Assembly (NCBI GenBank): GCA_964016985.1
Contig: OZ024831.1
Span: forward strand, 26,021,631-26,085,630
Direction: 5' to 3'
DNA length: 64,000 nucleotides
From: Anodontia alba
Lineage: Eukaryota > Mollusca > Bivalvia > Lucinida > Lucinidae
Position 1 is the first letter of the stretch. Every line of letters begins with the position of its first letter. A model generated the notes under the pieces. It was not told the origin of the DNA. It did no database searches and worked only from the letters and a program-made list of their open reading frames with translations. Positions 34,648 to 45,719 of this stretch are shown here, one piece after another. Made by a program: the position numbers and the translations under genes.

Positions 34648-34905
34648 TCATGGAAAGTAAGCATTACTTGATAAGGATGCTTCGCCTACCCTGCCGATCA
34701 GCCTGAACAGAGATTGAGGAAAATACGGGAATAGCGATGTCCAAGACAAAAGTCTGGCAACAGCCACATTGTAGGTATTAACAAGATCATGGTGCCTCTC
34801 ATAGAGCTTCTTAAGTGTCGGCTCCAGTTTTGTTCTTTGATATCCCCGAGTCAACAGTCTTATAGCGAGTTATCTTCTTCGTCCGATAATACTTTTCTTC
34901 AGAAC
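34648..34905 (-). pseudogene. Penelope-like RT C-terminal fragment
   Basis: The minus-strand frame contains TRGYQRTKLEPTLKKLYERH, then HDLVNTYNVAVARLLS, the region after the RT core in Penelope-like proteins (compare QGYRYFKLRKALSKFYRRHS in the 58.7-kb copy). The rest of the element is absent, so it is a short relic. Confidence 0.7.
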
Positions 34906-35216
34906 CTTACTTGAATTTGACCAATATTAGGTTTTCATCAAATGTTTCATAAATTTTCCAAAGTATTTAAGTCTGTGCGTTTTCACTCAATTTAATTTTT
35001 AGGCAAGAAGTAAGTAATGTAGAAAGCTCATTCGTAGTAACATAAACTAGAATTTGAGATCAAATTAATCAAAGCTAATTGAGCCGCAACACAGACAGTG
35101 TTCCTCGAGACATGTGCAGTCATGCAGTCTGATCAGAAACTTCACTGAGCGCATTTTATACTCAAGAATCCAAAGTTTCCCCTCGCGGAAAATGAAGACT
35201 CTCATCAGACTGAGCG

Positions 35217-35418
35217 CATCATGAAAACACGCCTATATAATTTTGACCCCCTTAAACCACACTTTTATATAGTAAAACTGGGGTTAACAGGGGTATACAT
35301 TATTTTTCTTATTTCTGCTCAAAAACATAGATTGTTGGTGCTCGTTAGAACCGCCTCGTAGAGTACCCACAATCTATGTTTTGAGTAGAAATATGAAAAA
35401 TATCAGAGTTTTTATTTG

Positions 35419-35451
<33 letters not shown>

Positions 35452-35503
35452 GTTTTTGGTGGTAAAATTTTCAATGTATTTGAATAGGCGTGTTTCCCTA
35501 ATG
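35217..35503 (+). mobile_element. Family A foldback element, collapsed palindrome and poly-A
   Basis: CATCATGAAAACACGCCTAT to TGTTTCCCTAATG. The centre jumps from CGTTAGAACCGCCTCGTAG to AGTACCCACAATC, losing most of the right inner arm. A run of about 28 A lies in the A-rich arm (35420-35448). Confidence 0.88.
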
Positions 35504-35538
35504 GTATGTCCGAAGATACGTTTTATCACGTTGCGGCT

Positions 35539-35600
35539 TATTTTATTTTATCTTTATTTTTATTTTATTTTATTTTATTTTATTTTATTTTTTTTATTTT
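35539..35600. repeat. Microsatellite (TTTTA)n
   Basis: Pentanucleotide run with small interruptions. Confidence 0.9.
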
Positions 35601-35727
35601 GACAGGTGTGATCCTTGGTGACCTAAGATATTGTTGTTACAACTTTCCGCACAGCATTTTTTGACTTCATAACTCTATAAATAATAATCACAGGGGGTAT
35701 ATGTTGCAATAATTATTTCCAGCAAAA

Positions 35728-36025
35728 ACGCCGGCCTCGGTGGCTCAGACGGATGCGCATCAGACTGGTGATCAGGAGGTCGCAGGTTCAGTACCACCGG
35801 GTCCGGTAACATTCTTCCCTGGAGATTGATCTTGAAATATTTTCTATTGTCATTCTCTTACTTCCGCTGATTCCAGAAGGGCAGATGTCAGTGTCTGGCG
35901 AAAGAATGTACAAAAGCACATGTTAACAGCTTGGAGGACTAAAACTATCCAGGAAAAGTGAGGTTAGGAAAACTGACCTGCTGGACATGGCTTTGATGGG
36001 TTAACTGGGCCGTAAAACCGCAACT
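35728..36025 (+). mobile_element. tRNA-derived SINE, plus strand
   Basis: A-box-like TGGCTCAGACGG (about 35741-35752) and B-box-like GGTTCAGTACC (about 35785-35795) in a tRNA-like head. The body CAGTGTCTGGCGAAAGAATG is followed by GGACTAAAACTATCCAG, and the tail TTAACTGGGCCGTAAAACCG is shared with the inverted copy at 25425-25727. No full cloverleaf is retained, so this is a SINE and not a tRNA gene. Confidence 0.75.
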
Positions 36026-36318
36026 CAGTGAATACCAGTAAACATAGCCCGTGGTTAGAGCGCCTTTTTAGATCGCCGCAAAGTGATAAAAACGTTGTTT
36101 GAACATTATATTCCACTGACCGTCACTTTGGCGATAAATGGCTTTAAAGTACCGCATTATTACAATAAATGATAGATAGTGACCACTTACTATTTTGTAA
36201 GAGTTAGGAAATGTCATGCACAGAATTGGTGTATAATGCAATATAAATATATTTGCAAAAAAGTTTGCAATAAATTTAGATGTGTTATACACTCTCATAA
36301 CCAAAATTATCCAGATTT

Positions 36319-36321
36319 CTT

Positions 36322-36353
<32 letters not shown>

Positions 36354-36441
36354 TTTATCTTGGCAGTTTATGTATTTTGGTTCTAAATTCATTTGTAATA
36401 GATTTACTTTTAAAGGAATTATTATTATTATTATTATTATT

Positions 36442-36473
<32 letters not shown>

Positions 36474-36510
36474 CTTCTTTTTTTTTTTGTTTTTTTTTTG
36501 TATTTGACAC
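36319..36510. repeat. Poly-T and ATT simple sequence
   Basis: Two long T runs (36319-36357, 36442-36500) separated by ATT units. Phe/Lys-rich frames here are artefacts. Confidence 0.95.
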
Positions 36511-36540
36511 TGGCCTCTGTATAAGTACATGTAGAGGTTT

Positions 36541-36645
36541 CTTCCTAAGATAAGCAAACTATACGATACACAACGTGCTAAAATGACCCGTTTACCATAT
36601 GCGCACAAGGAATATCAAGATCAGCATGCGCAACATTTTGTTTGA
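36541..36645. repeat. Isolated third copy of a unit seen in the 37-40 kb duplication
   Basis: ATACACAACGTGCTAAAATG, then a GTTTACCATATGCGCACAAG-type sequence and ATCAAGATCAGC match about 40165-40220. Confidence 0.7.
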
Positions 36646-37174
36646 TTAGCGCCTTCCCTTGTTGTCAATTTATACTATAGAATACACTGATGCGGTGAGG
36701 AGAAACAAAGAAAAGGTGCTAACCAGACTGATCTGGGTGTGGGCTGCCCGTGCAGTAAGGACTATTTTCATCTGTTGCACATAATAGTCACTGTGTGTAG
36801 CAAACCCGAAAGTGACACTTGAATTTTTGACAGCCGAAAATGTGGTTAATTTCACGTGGACGTCACTTTGTCACATGTCATGTCATTGTAACGAGGTTTA
36901 AACAGACAGCATCATTTGCATATTCGTAGATTTTACCACAAACGACAACATGTTTTCATAATTTGTTATAAGCTATTCCTTAATTTAGACATATAAGTGC
37001 CTTGAATGTTTCCTTCCTTTGTCCAAATTTAGGTTTTGTCATAGTGGTTATCTCTGCAGGTGTTTGAAGACATTGAAACAATGATAACACGTGAAAATCC
37101 GCACATGTCACAGTAAGGTTAAAATCGTTATATACTTCGTTTAAGCTTCTCTTATAATTTCACCGATCTACAAT

Positions 37175-37285
37175 ACCCCAGCTGGCATTCTACGTAAATC
37201 TACATCGGGCCGTCATCGGCCCGTCAGCTACCCTGACGGGCCGATGACGGCCCGATATAGATTTACGTAGAATGCTGACTGGGGT
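37175..37285. repeat. Family C hairpin
   Basis: CCCCAGCTGGCATTCTACGT, then AAATCTACATCGGGCCGTCA, tip CAGCTACCCTGA, mirrored almost perfectly and ending AATGCTGACTGGGG. Nearly identical to the copy at 41111. Confidence 0.9.
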
Positions 37286-37344
37286 ACAGTACTTACAGAT
37301 CGTCTGTGATCACGTGAAAGCGTAGGCTTAGGAGGTTTCCTTGT

Positions 37345-38620
37345 ATGTTGCAAGTTGTTGCTCTCATTAACAATACGCAAATTGCAGCATTGACTCTCGT
37401 TTCATCTTCTTCACAATGGTTTATCGTTTACGATTATTGTTTTATTTACAATTTCCTTACTTGTTGGTGTTTTGCTTGGGTGATGTATTAGTTGGACAGT
37501 CATATGGTCCGTCACAATTCCAACACAACTAATATAGACAATGATTTGTCATTTAGAAGTTTCCAGTTTTCTGTCTAGCATTGTGGTCACCTTGATGGGG
37601 AAGTTGGAGCTGGTCGGTTTACTTGTCTTTGGTCTGTGGCTTGTGTACTGACTGTCATGGCTTGATTGCCCGTCCTTCCGGTGTCATTAGTAAGATATAT
37701 TCTACTGGAAAAGTATGACATTCATTACACTATACACTCTCGTAGCATCTATTGTTATTGTAGAGGTGGCAGTCTAGTTACGATAAAGAAGAAGGTCACA
37801 GATATCTCAGTTTGATCTACTCTTGTAACTCACCGGATCAATAACAGATATCTGTGCAAGAAGTGTACATCCGAACCATCTTATCCGTCTTTCTTTTATG
37901 ATTTTCAATGAAGTATAGAGATTTCTCAGTGAAATCGAAATAGATATTTTCTCTGTTTCAAACATGAAATCAAATTCCTCATGAAGTCTGGGTCAAAACA
38001 TTGCCAAAAGGTGTAAGACATATAATACTTGTCTGAAATTATGTAAAGAGGTAAACGTTCCGTGTTAGAACCGCTGACATCACTTATTGCTCGGATGTAA
38101 CTCTTTTTCTGCACTCGACGTCAGGGCTATTACCTACTGTGGCATTTTCTTTGTGTCGATTTCTTGCGTTTTATTGCTTTAAATTTAGTTGTCCTCATTT
38201 TCTAGGTATAAAATTACGTTTTCTACCCAAAAGTAAGCCCCTAAACACACTGAATAAGACCAAATTAACGCAAAATAGCTAGGAAAAGGAGTAAATGTCC
38301 TGACGTAAGTGTCGAAGAGTAGGTAGAAGTTTATTTATTATGAATAAAAGCGTAAAAGAAACAGAGTATAATGAAATCAGTTGTTTTCAACAAAAGGCAT
38401 GTCCCGATTCAAAGATGGAACAGAGATGAAAGGATTACACTTATTTGATATTGCTGTGATTGGTAGGTTATGGTCTGTGTGGCACTTCAGAACATTCATT
38501 TTGTTTCTTGTTTTCATAACTAAAACTCTACTTGTTTTCCCAAAACAACGTGGAACCTGGTCGCTTGCCTAGTCGTTTATTTATTATATTCTTTCGGTGC
38601 TCTTCATGTTGCTGAATTGT
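37345..38620. repeat. Degenerate 1.3-kb direct repeat, unit 1
   Basis: Order of blocks: (a) ATTAACAATACGCAAATTGC with CACAATGGTTTATCGTTTAC; (b) TTCCAACACAACTAATATAG and TCTGTCTAGCATTGTGGTCA; (c) CTCTCGTAGCATCTATTGTT and GAGGTGGCAGTCTAG; (d) GAAATCAGTTGTTTTCAACA, TTCCCAAAACAACGTGGAAC and TCGCTTGCCTAGTCG. The same blocks recur in the same order in unit 2. Block b resembles a diverged Penelope-like 3' tail (AGCATTGTGGTCACCTTGATG against AGCATTGCGATTACCTCGCT). Confidence 0.75.
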
Positions 38621-39401
38621 TACAAGCTGTTGTTCTTATTAACAATACGCAAATTGTAGCCTTGTCTCTCAATTCATTATCTTCACAATGGTTTATCTTT
38701 TACGATTATTGTTTTATTTAAATTCTCCTTACTTGTAGGTGTTTTGCTTGGGTGATGTATAAGTTGGGCAGTCGAATGGTCCATCAGTATTCGGTCCGTA
38801 ACCAACAAGAGTCAAACCTGATTTATCTGAAGTATACTTAACATTTTTTCCTGTGCAACCTTAGACCTTAAACAGGCTTCATGATCTGAAACGCTGGAAT
38901 GTCTTAGAATTTGTCATCACATGGCGCAAGTTTGCCATAAAGCTCCAGAAAACAAAGTAATGCTTCTTAAAAGTGAAAGTTACTTGTAAAAGCTATGTAG
39001 TATTTTGGTTTTTAATAGAATTTATAAATTGTAGCAACAATGTATGACTTCACAGCAGTTTACTTTTAACTTCAGGTCCTTGAAAACATAACCTTGCCTA
39101 ACCCAGACCTTTTGACAAATCTAATTCCAACACGACTAATGTAGGTTATGGTGTGTCATTTAGTTTCCCAGTTTTCTGTCTAGCATTGTGGTCACTTTGA
39201 TGGGGAAGTGTGAGCTTGTTGTCTTACTTATGTTTTATGTCTGTTTTTTTGCTGTGAAAGTGCTTTAACCCCCCTCCCCCCGCCCCCGCCCCTATCCCCG
39301 GTGGTTTATTCTACTGACCGTCCTAAGGCCATGATTCCGCTGATAATTTTTCTCTTTGTTGCTTTATGGTTTATTCTACGAGGCGATTAATTTAATAAAC
39401 G

Positions 39402-39592
39402 TCAAGAAGATTGCCTTTGGAAACAAAGAACACACTACGGATTAGAAAATGGGAGTCTCGGTTTTATTCACATTCTTCATAAGCAATAATGAAGTTTGCA
39501 ACACAGCTTGCGCCCTCTAGCATACACATGAGCAGAATTCAGTTTTCAAATTTACCACAAAGGGCTCAGTGATCCCAAAGGAAATGAAATAT
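39402..39592 (+). repeat. Repeat family E, inverted relative to 33958
   Basis: AACGTCAAGAAGATTGCCTT to ATCCCAAAGGAAATGAAAT, the reverse complement of the 33.96-34.17 kb copy with scattered differences. Confidence 0.8.
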
Positions 39593-39594
39593 AA

Positions 39595-39862
39595 TGTGCA
39601 CATAACCTTGTCTTGTGTTATTTTGTTCTTGTGTTTTTCTTTTAGCATTGCGATTACCTCGCTTGGGGAAGTGAGAGCTAATCTTAATGCTTTTCGTACG
39701 TTTGTTCGAATTGCCCTTGTTTGGTTGTGTCTGTTTCCTCTTTCGCTTGGTGTCTGGGAAGGGCTGCGGCTTGTGACTATGGCACTCCCTGGACTTTTCT
39801 CTTACCTTTTTTGTTTACTGTTTGTCATGGTTGATTGCCCTTCCTCTCGGTGTGACTAGTAG
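39595..39862 (+). mobile_element. Penelope-like 3' tail, solo copy
   Basis: AGCATTGCGATTACCTCGCT, GCTAATCTTAATGCTTTTCG, GGGAAGGGCTGCGGCTTGTG and GGCACTCCCTGGACTTTTCT match the tail of the RT-bearing copy at 58130-58560. No RT adjoins it, so it is a solo tail, which fits 5'-truncated insertion. The 96-residue frame across it also exists in the other tails, but I do not claim it is coding. Confidence 0.75.
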
Positions 39863-40456
39863 GCTATATTCTGTGGGAAAGGGAAGCCATTCCATACACT
39901 CTACGTTCTCGTAGCATCTATTGCTAATCTAGAGGTGGCAGTCCAGTTACTATGACGAAAACTGATATCTCAATATGATTTATTCTTGCAACCCAGCAGA
40001 TCAATAACAGATACCTATGCAAGTAGTGTACATCCGACTCATCTATCCGTCTGTGATTACATAATGAAATCAGTTGCTTTCAACAAAGAACATGTCCAGA
40101 TTCAAAGATGGAATAGTCTACTGCAGGAATTTAAGGATAAAAGGATAAGCGAAATATACGGCACACAACGTGCTAAAATGTCCCGTATAAAATATGTGCA
40201 CAAAGAAGATCAAGATCAGCTTGAATCGATTACACTTACTTCATATTGCTGTCAGTGGTAGGCTATGTTGTGCGATTGTGGCACTTCCAGAACTTTTTTT
40301 TTTTTTTTTGCCTTTTTATCATACAGTAAAACTCCGTTTGTTTTCCCAAAACAACGTGGGACCTTATCGCTTGCCTAGTCAGATATTTATTATGTTTTTC
40401 CTATGCTCCTCATGTTGCTGAATTTTTTTTTTTTTTTTTTTTTGTTTTGTTTTGTT

Positions 40457-40690
40457 GCGAGAGACTTCATATGTTCTCTGTCTGATGCAAATCAAGCTAA
40501 TTTGATTGATACTTTCAAAGGGAATTCTAGGTATCTAGAAGAATCACTCGATATAGATACTATTTGAAATAGGCGAAAATATGGTTGATCAGATTTATCC
40601 TTCTGAATTTCAGTTAAATGGTGCGAATTATTCTTATACCGCAGCGTCGTGTTTTAATATTGACATCAATACCTAACACTACCGGTGGTT
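40457..40690 (+). pseudogene. Penelope-like RT fragment with altered catalytic box
   Basis: The frame from 40457 reads ARDFICSLSDANQANLIDTF, then KGNSRYLEESLDIDTI and a stop. It aligns with ERDFMKSLSRENQTDIIEAF and SRYFDDLLNID of the 59.4-kb copy. The catalytic Asp-Asp (positions 40538-40543) reads Glu-Glu. Beyond the stop, out of frame, IYPSEFQLNG is visible. A dead relic. Confidence 0.75.
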
Positions 40691-41110
40691 CCTCTTATGC
40701 AGTTCTCCTTTGTTTGTTTGTCGATTATTGCAACAGTGGTGTTGTGTCTTATTGTTGTTCCTGATCGCTTCTTCAAAGCTGTGCTTTGTCATTTGTCCTG
40801 TTCTAGGTGGCTTCATCTATATTTTTTAAGGTACAAGTAAGGACAGCTCAAAATAAAACTTAGCCGAAAATAGAATGACTAAGCGATAACAAACGGTAAC
40901 AGACAGCCACGCGCAAAATTGTGGAGGCTTAAACTTTGGTTTTTATGTGTCAAACTTCTTCGTCAACCCTGGTACAGTTTCAGCTGTACATACTTCACCA
41001 GTCCGTAAAAGGTAATTCATCGGTGGATCAAGACATAATATTTCAGCTAGAGAGTACATTGTTAGTTATTCTAAAAATAGATTACTACTGAGGTCAGCAC
41101 TTGAGAGTAT

Positions 41111-41217
41111 CCCAGCTAGCATTCTACGTAAATCTACATCGGGCCGTCATCGGCCCGTCAGCTACCCTGACGGGCCGATGACGGCCCGATATAGATTTAC
41201 GTAGAATGCTGACTGGG
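41111..41217. repeat. Family C hairpin
   Basis: CCCAGCTAGCATTCTACGTA, inner arm ATCGGGCCGTCATCGGCCCG, tip TCAGCTACCCTGA, mirrored to AATGCTGACTGGG. Perfect inner stem. The 113-residue minus-strand frame nearby crosses it and is not credible. Confidence 0.92.
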
Positions 41218-41754
41218 ATGATAAGCGTTTCATTATGAAGTCTGTATTTTCGTTTCTGTAGTGTACTCTTTGCTTCAGTATGGTTCGTCCTTACATACTT
41301 TATCTTCACTACAGCTGTGTGCTGGCAGTAAATAGCCCCCCCCCCTCCCCTCCAACTCCCTGAGCACTTCATTTTGGCATAGTTTATATGCACCGCGGCA
41401 TGCGAAAACATATCTTTGGACATATGCAGACAGCGAAAGTCCTGATCAGCATGCGTAGAATGCATTGTTCAAAAGTTCAGAGTGTGGTAAGAAAATAGTG
41501 AGTCACAATATTAAGGATAAATTAGACTACATTTGAGTACAGGGTCGTCCTGTTTGTTGTTTTCTTGTGTTCTGGCTTCAGATCACCATTGAGCCCTTCG
41601 CTTAATTCTTTCATCTTAGTATTTATCACAAGGTGTGTTTCATGTGATGTTTCAAATATGATGTAGAGGACCCTATGCGAACAGAACATACGTAATTTGG
41701 AACTGCATCAGAATTAAGGGCGATGTTTCCCACTAGAAAAAAAAAAAACTGGTT

Positions 41755-41960
41755 CAAGCCCCAACCCCCCTTCCCTCCTCCGTACCCCACCCCCTACAGT
41801 TTTGTTTCTGCTGACCGTTCCAAGTCGGTTTCTCCTTTGCAGTACTTCTTTATTCGTGCATCGGTGGATTCATATGGCCCGCTCATTTTGTCACTATTTG
41901 TTCCTGATCCCTTTCTCTTTCGGTTCAGAACATCCTCTTTATACCAACACTCGATACAAT
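41755..41960 (+). mobile_element. Diverged Penelope-like tail fragment
   Basis: C-rich run, then TTTCTGCTGACCGTTCCAAG and TCGGTTTCTCC resembles the tail motif CTACTGACCGTTCTAAGGCG that follows the C-rich run in the 57.9-kb copy. Sequence after it diverges. Confidence 0.5.
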
Positions 41961-42275
41961 GACAAAATTCGTTATAACGACAATTTGACTGTCACAAAAC
42001 CTTCGCTTAAGAGGTAACGTTAGTCACAAATTATGCAAATATATTGTATTTAATACTTTAAAAAAAAAACATTAGTTTTGTATATGTGTTTGAATCGCCT
42101 CAGTGAGGGGAGTCTAACAAATATCAAAAACATATGTTCTATGAGGAAATAAGAACAAACTGACAAAACCTTTTTACATATCAATCTGCTCATTAAGTGT
42201 TCTGTATAACATCAAATTCATTTCAATTGCAACATCTTTGGGATTAATTGTTGGCGTTGTAACGAGGTTTCACTG
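41945..42275. mobile_element. Possible Tigger-like MITE remnant
   Basis: The right end AACGAGGTTTCACTG followed by TA looks like a pogo/Tigger terminus (reverse complement CAGTGAAACCTCGTT). A left-side TTCGTTATAACGACAATTTG is the probable partner, but the terminal CAGT is lost. Inside, 42085-42150 holds a diverged palindrome (GAATCGCCTCAGTGAGG) that recalls the family A core. Confidence 0.45.
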
Positions 42276-43297
42276 TATTTCTTAGTGATTGTGGTATTAC
42301 GCCACCTGTGCGTGGCCTTAATGTTAAGTGAATAAAGTTTCTGTTATGTTCTGTTCTTTGGTATCTTCACATATGTTTTCAGATATCTTGCAGTCATAAT
42401 TTCATACAATAACTGCCGCGGTTGGCGCAAATAGAGCACTAGATCTACAAAGAACTCTTGTTTTAGATATGAATGGTTCAACCAAAAGTTTGTTCATCAA
42501 TCATAACGCATTGATGCGATTTCTATCACAGAAGATAATGCGCGAAAATTGTAGACATTGAAATTTAACACCTTGGGTTATTTCAATACGTGAAACAAAT
42601 GTATTTTTAATAGGTCTTTTTGAAATTGAATACCGAAAATTGCTTATGGGTCATTAAAGTCGCGAGCCGAACAAGTTATCATTCACATCTATTCTGACAA
42701 ACCATATACATGTATGTTGAATGCATAAAATCAACGAAAATTTAAGAGATGGTTAGAAGAAATGTTAATGATTTAGGGACAAAGAAAGTTTAATACATTA
42801 TGGGGATTTGATATTTGTGGTTCATTTTCCGCCATGTTGTACAAAGGAAACACCTTTTGCGACTTTATGCATTCCAATATCCTCCGGAAATCGGGCCCAC
42901 TCCTTTTAGAAGAGATGGAAATCCACTGACACATGAAAATGTGTCATATACTCGTAGATGTCCGTTAATATGTTTCACAATTTGAAAAGTCAAATTTTCC
43001 AGTAATTTCGTTTCGCTAAAAGCCGCATTTTACTTCCACCACTTTCACATGCGGTACAAATGTAGTGACTTTCTGTTTTCTTTCCTGCAAGTCAAGCCTC
43101 GTCGCAATGGGATGTGCTAATTTGCCCCCTACCGAAAAAATGGAAGTAAACATGCCCCTTTCAGGGTAGACCCCTTTTCAGAAGGAATGCAATACTAGTT
43201 TTGACAGAGTTGTCTGTCATGGACGTGTTTAAATTCTTTTGAAGAAGATACTGGACACTTCTGTTTGGCACGATGGGATAATCCATTGAACTGTATT
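42276..43297. other. 1-kb stretch without a gene
   Basis: No coding frame or strong repeat. A phrase GTAGACCCCTTTTCAGAAGG near 43168 recurs in weaker form near 2.55 and 32.57 kb, suggesting an old dispersed repeat. Confidence 0.4.
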
Positions 43298-43505
43298 TAC
43301 CCTAAGTATTCGGACACCTTAACGCATTTTCATACGTGTTCTAAAACTTGAACAAGTGCACAGTAATACCCGATGTTGGGTCTAAAAAATGACGGATGAG
43401 TGGCAAACAGTCCTGACCCTGATGAGACGCCGCTTCTGCGGCGTCTCATCAGGTCAACACTGTTTGCTCATGCCTGTCTGTCCGATTCTATACGCATGTC
43501 AGGTG
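43298..43505. repeat. Element with family B hairpin centre (43402-43467)
   Basis: TTACCCTAAGTATTCGGACA at the left end and CTGTCCGATTCTATACGCAT at the right enclose a hairpin: GGCAAACAGTCCTGACCCTG, then ATGAGACGCCGC, tip TTCT, and a mirrored arm. The inner stem is perfect. Confidence 0.8.
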
Positions 43506-43836
43506 AAGAACATTTAAAGAGCCTGAGGATAGATTCTAGATTCTGGTTATCACTAATGTGGTGTTAACGAAAAACAAAATGATTAAAGCTAGTTATACGG
43601 AGATTATTATACGAATAAGATACAGGAAACCCAGAGCATAAATGGGCCGACTGCTTAAAGACATATTTTTATATAGGTTGGTAGAATTTGCCTTTGAGGA
43701 GTTTTTGATAAACCTATGTTGGCCAAGTTAACAAATATAAGAGCTTTATTTGACGTACATATTCAAGAGTGGCTTTAGAAAATCGATTCTTAGCCAAAAC
43801 GGTAGAATATACAGTTTTGAGCAAGACTTTATTTTT

Positions 43837-44099
43837 CATTACGAAAACACGCCTATTCAAATATACTGATAAAAATTCTGTTTTTTTTTTTTTTTTTTTT
43901 TTTTTTTCATATTTCTGCTCAAAACATAGATTGTGGGTACTCGTTAGAACCGCCTCGGCGAGGCGGTTCTAACGAGTACCACAATCTATGTTTTTGAGCA
44001 GAAATAAGAAAAATAATGTATACCCCTGTAAACCCCAGTTCTACCATAAAAAAGTGGGGTTTAAGGAGGTCAAAATTATATAGGCTTGTTTTCGTGATG
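43837..44099 (-). mobile_element. Family A foldback element with poly-T
   Basis: CATTACGAAAACACGCCTAT to TTTTCGTGATG. Between the A-rich arm and the palindrome a run of about 27 T (43881-43907) replaces the usual GAAAATTTTCAGATAAAA block. The palindrome itself is intact. Confidence 0.9.
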
Positions 44100-44381
44100 T
44101 TAAAATAATTCGATAAGATTTGACAATAAGCAATATCAACCCTTTTTCAAATTCAGAACTAGTAATCATAGAATTTCATTTGAGACAACTTAATATGTAA
44201 CATTGAATAAAAGGTCGACTTTGGTCTAAAAATCTAATGGGCGATTTATTTCCATAACCGTTTAGCCTTTATATAGCAGACATAATATGTCAAAGAGGAA
44301 AGGTTTATTCTCTAGTAAAAATCTCTTTCACTTTTGAAATACACGTTAGAAATTTAATGAACATGTTTCTGAAGTAGTGGT

Positions 44382-44382
<1 letters not shown>

Positions 44383-44445
<63 letters not shown>

Positions 44446-44447
44446 GT

Positions 44448-44478
<31 letters not shown>
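44383..44478. repeat. Compound microsatellite (TC)n, (TG)n and poly-G
   Basis: TC tract 44383-44440, short TG tract to about 44462, then about 17 G. Confidence 0.96.
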
Positions 44479-44501
44479 TATCACTATACTTACATGAACC
44501 T

Positions 44502-44717
44502 TAACCCATTTATGCCGAATGGACTATGACACCTCAACACTTTGGTTAGGTCAACTTCAAGTAGAAGGGATGTTTGGTTGATTTCTATTATTACTGTGTT
44601 TGATGGAAATTAATGTTATTTCAATGCAAACAGTGTAGACTCTGATCAGACGCTGTCTGATCTGGATCTACATTGTTTGCCAGTGTCTCTTTCATGGGAC
44701 ACGAGGCATAAATGAGT
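44502..44717. mobile_element. MITE with family B hairpin centre
   Basis: Ends TTAACCCATTTATGCCGAAT and GGCATAAATGAGTTA are inverted repeats. The centre (44625-44681) reads GCAAACAGTGTAGACTCTGA, then TCAGACGCTGTCTGATCTGG and a right arm ending TTGTTTGCC. This is the clearest example that some family B hairpins are the middle of a roughly 200-bp element. Confidence 0.75.
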
Positions 44718-44825
44718 TACACACTGGTTAAATATACCTGAATAAACAGTGACTATTAAAGACAGTTTCAGACATGTATATATTGATTGCCATTCAGCAA
44801 GACCAGTGATTGATTGTGTTGGGGT

Positions 44826-45215
44826 TTAACGACACGTCATCCCTTGTGGATCATTTTTGTCGTCTCCCAGAGAAAGGGAGAAGAGAGATAGAAGAATTAG
44901 TAGAGGAGATGAAAGAGACAGACAGGGGAGAAAGAGGAACAGGAATAGAAATAAAAACATTCCCCCTCTACCCTTACCTGCTATAGCAGGCCTTGTCCAA
45001 CTGTAAGCCAATATCAGTTGGACACCCCGGTGACGTAAGATACACGACACCTTCGCCACACCCGACCACCCCTCAAGACAAGTGAAGTTGTGTCCGATTT
45101 TAGGCACAGTAGTAAAGAAGATATCCAGGAAGAGCCACAATATCAGAATAAAGCCTACCAATGATACCAAGAGAAAATGAATACAAGTCACGACGGAGAG
45201 CATACATGTCACAAC
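44826..45215. other. Stretch without a recognised gene
   Basis: A minus-strand frame of 128 codons has a hydrophobic N-terminus (SLVGFILILWLFLDIFF) and a Phe/Leu-rich C-terminus over a G/A-rich tract. The segment CAGGAAGAGCCACAATATCA near 45129 matches an inverted Penelope-like tail (CAGGGAGTGCCACAATCACA at 58155), so the frame is probably built from repeat sequence. Confidence 0.4.
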
Positions 45216-45279
45216 CCAACGAAACGATAAATAATCAGTTACCTCCAGCGAGATAACTGATTATTTATCGTTTCGTTGG
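45216..45279. repeat. Inverted repeat with 26-bp perfect arms
   Basis: CCAACGAAACGATAAATAAT, then CAGTTA is mirrored exactly after a 12-bp loop (CCTCCAGCGAGA). The arm start CCCAACGAAACGATC recurs alone at about 45351. Confidence 0.85.
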
Positions 45280-45489
45280 TGATCACAATGTCAGATAGGA
45301 CCCAGCAAATAAAACAACAACAATACGACAATAAAGAGACTGGACAAAAACCCAACGAAACGATCTTTGATGCTCAGCACATGTTTGAATAAAACCTAAC
45401 GTCATATGTGAACTGCGAATGCCCAGATCAGCCCTTACATCCGTGCAGTCTTATCAAGGCCTCCTTGCATGTTCATATTTTATGTATCA

Positions 45490-45719
45490 CATCACGAAAA
45501 CATACCTATATAATTTTGACCCCCTTAAACCAAACTTTTATATGGTACAACTGGGGTTTACAGGGTATACATTACTTTTACAGGGGTATACTTTATTTTT
45601 CTTATTTCTGCTCAAAAACATAGATTGTGGGTACTCGTTAGAATCGCCTCGGCGAGGAAACTTTCAGTTTTTGGTGGTGAAATTTTCAATATATTTGAAT
45701 AGGTATGTTTACGGTAATG
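45490..45719 (+). mobile_element. Family A foldback element, right palindrome arm deleted
   Basis: CATCACGAAAACATACCTAT at the left end. The left part has an extra TTTACAGGGGTATACTTTAT duplicate (about 45571-45595). The centre goes from AATCGCCTCGGCGAGG straight to AAACTTTCAGTTTTTGGTGG, so the whole right palindrome arm is gone. Ends TTTACGGTAATG. Confidence 0.88.

Larger units (their letters stand above)
38621..40430. repeat. Degenerate direct repeat, unit 2, enlarged by insertions
   Basis: Blocks a (about 38630-38790), b (39120-39250), c (39890-40060) and d (40060-40430) follow unit 1. Extra material between b and c includes a family E copy and a Penelope-like tail. Block d has an additional segment with ACAACGTGCTAAAATGTCCC that is missing in unit 1 but present at 36.55 kb. 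Confidence 0.7.
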
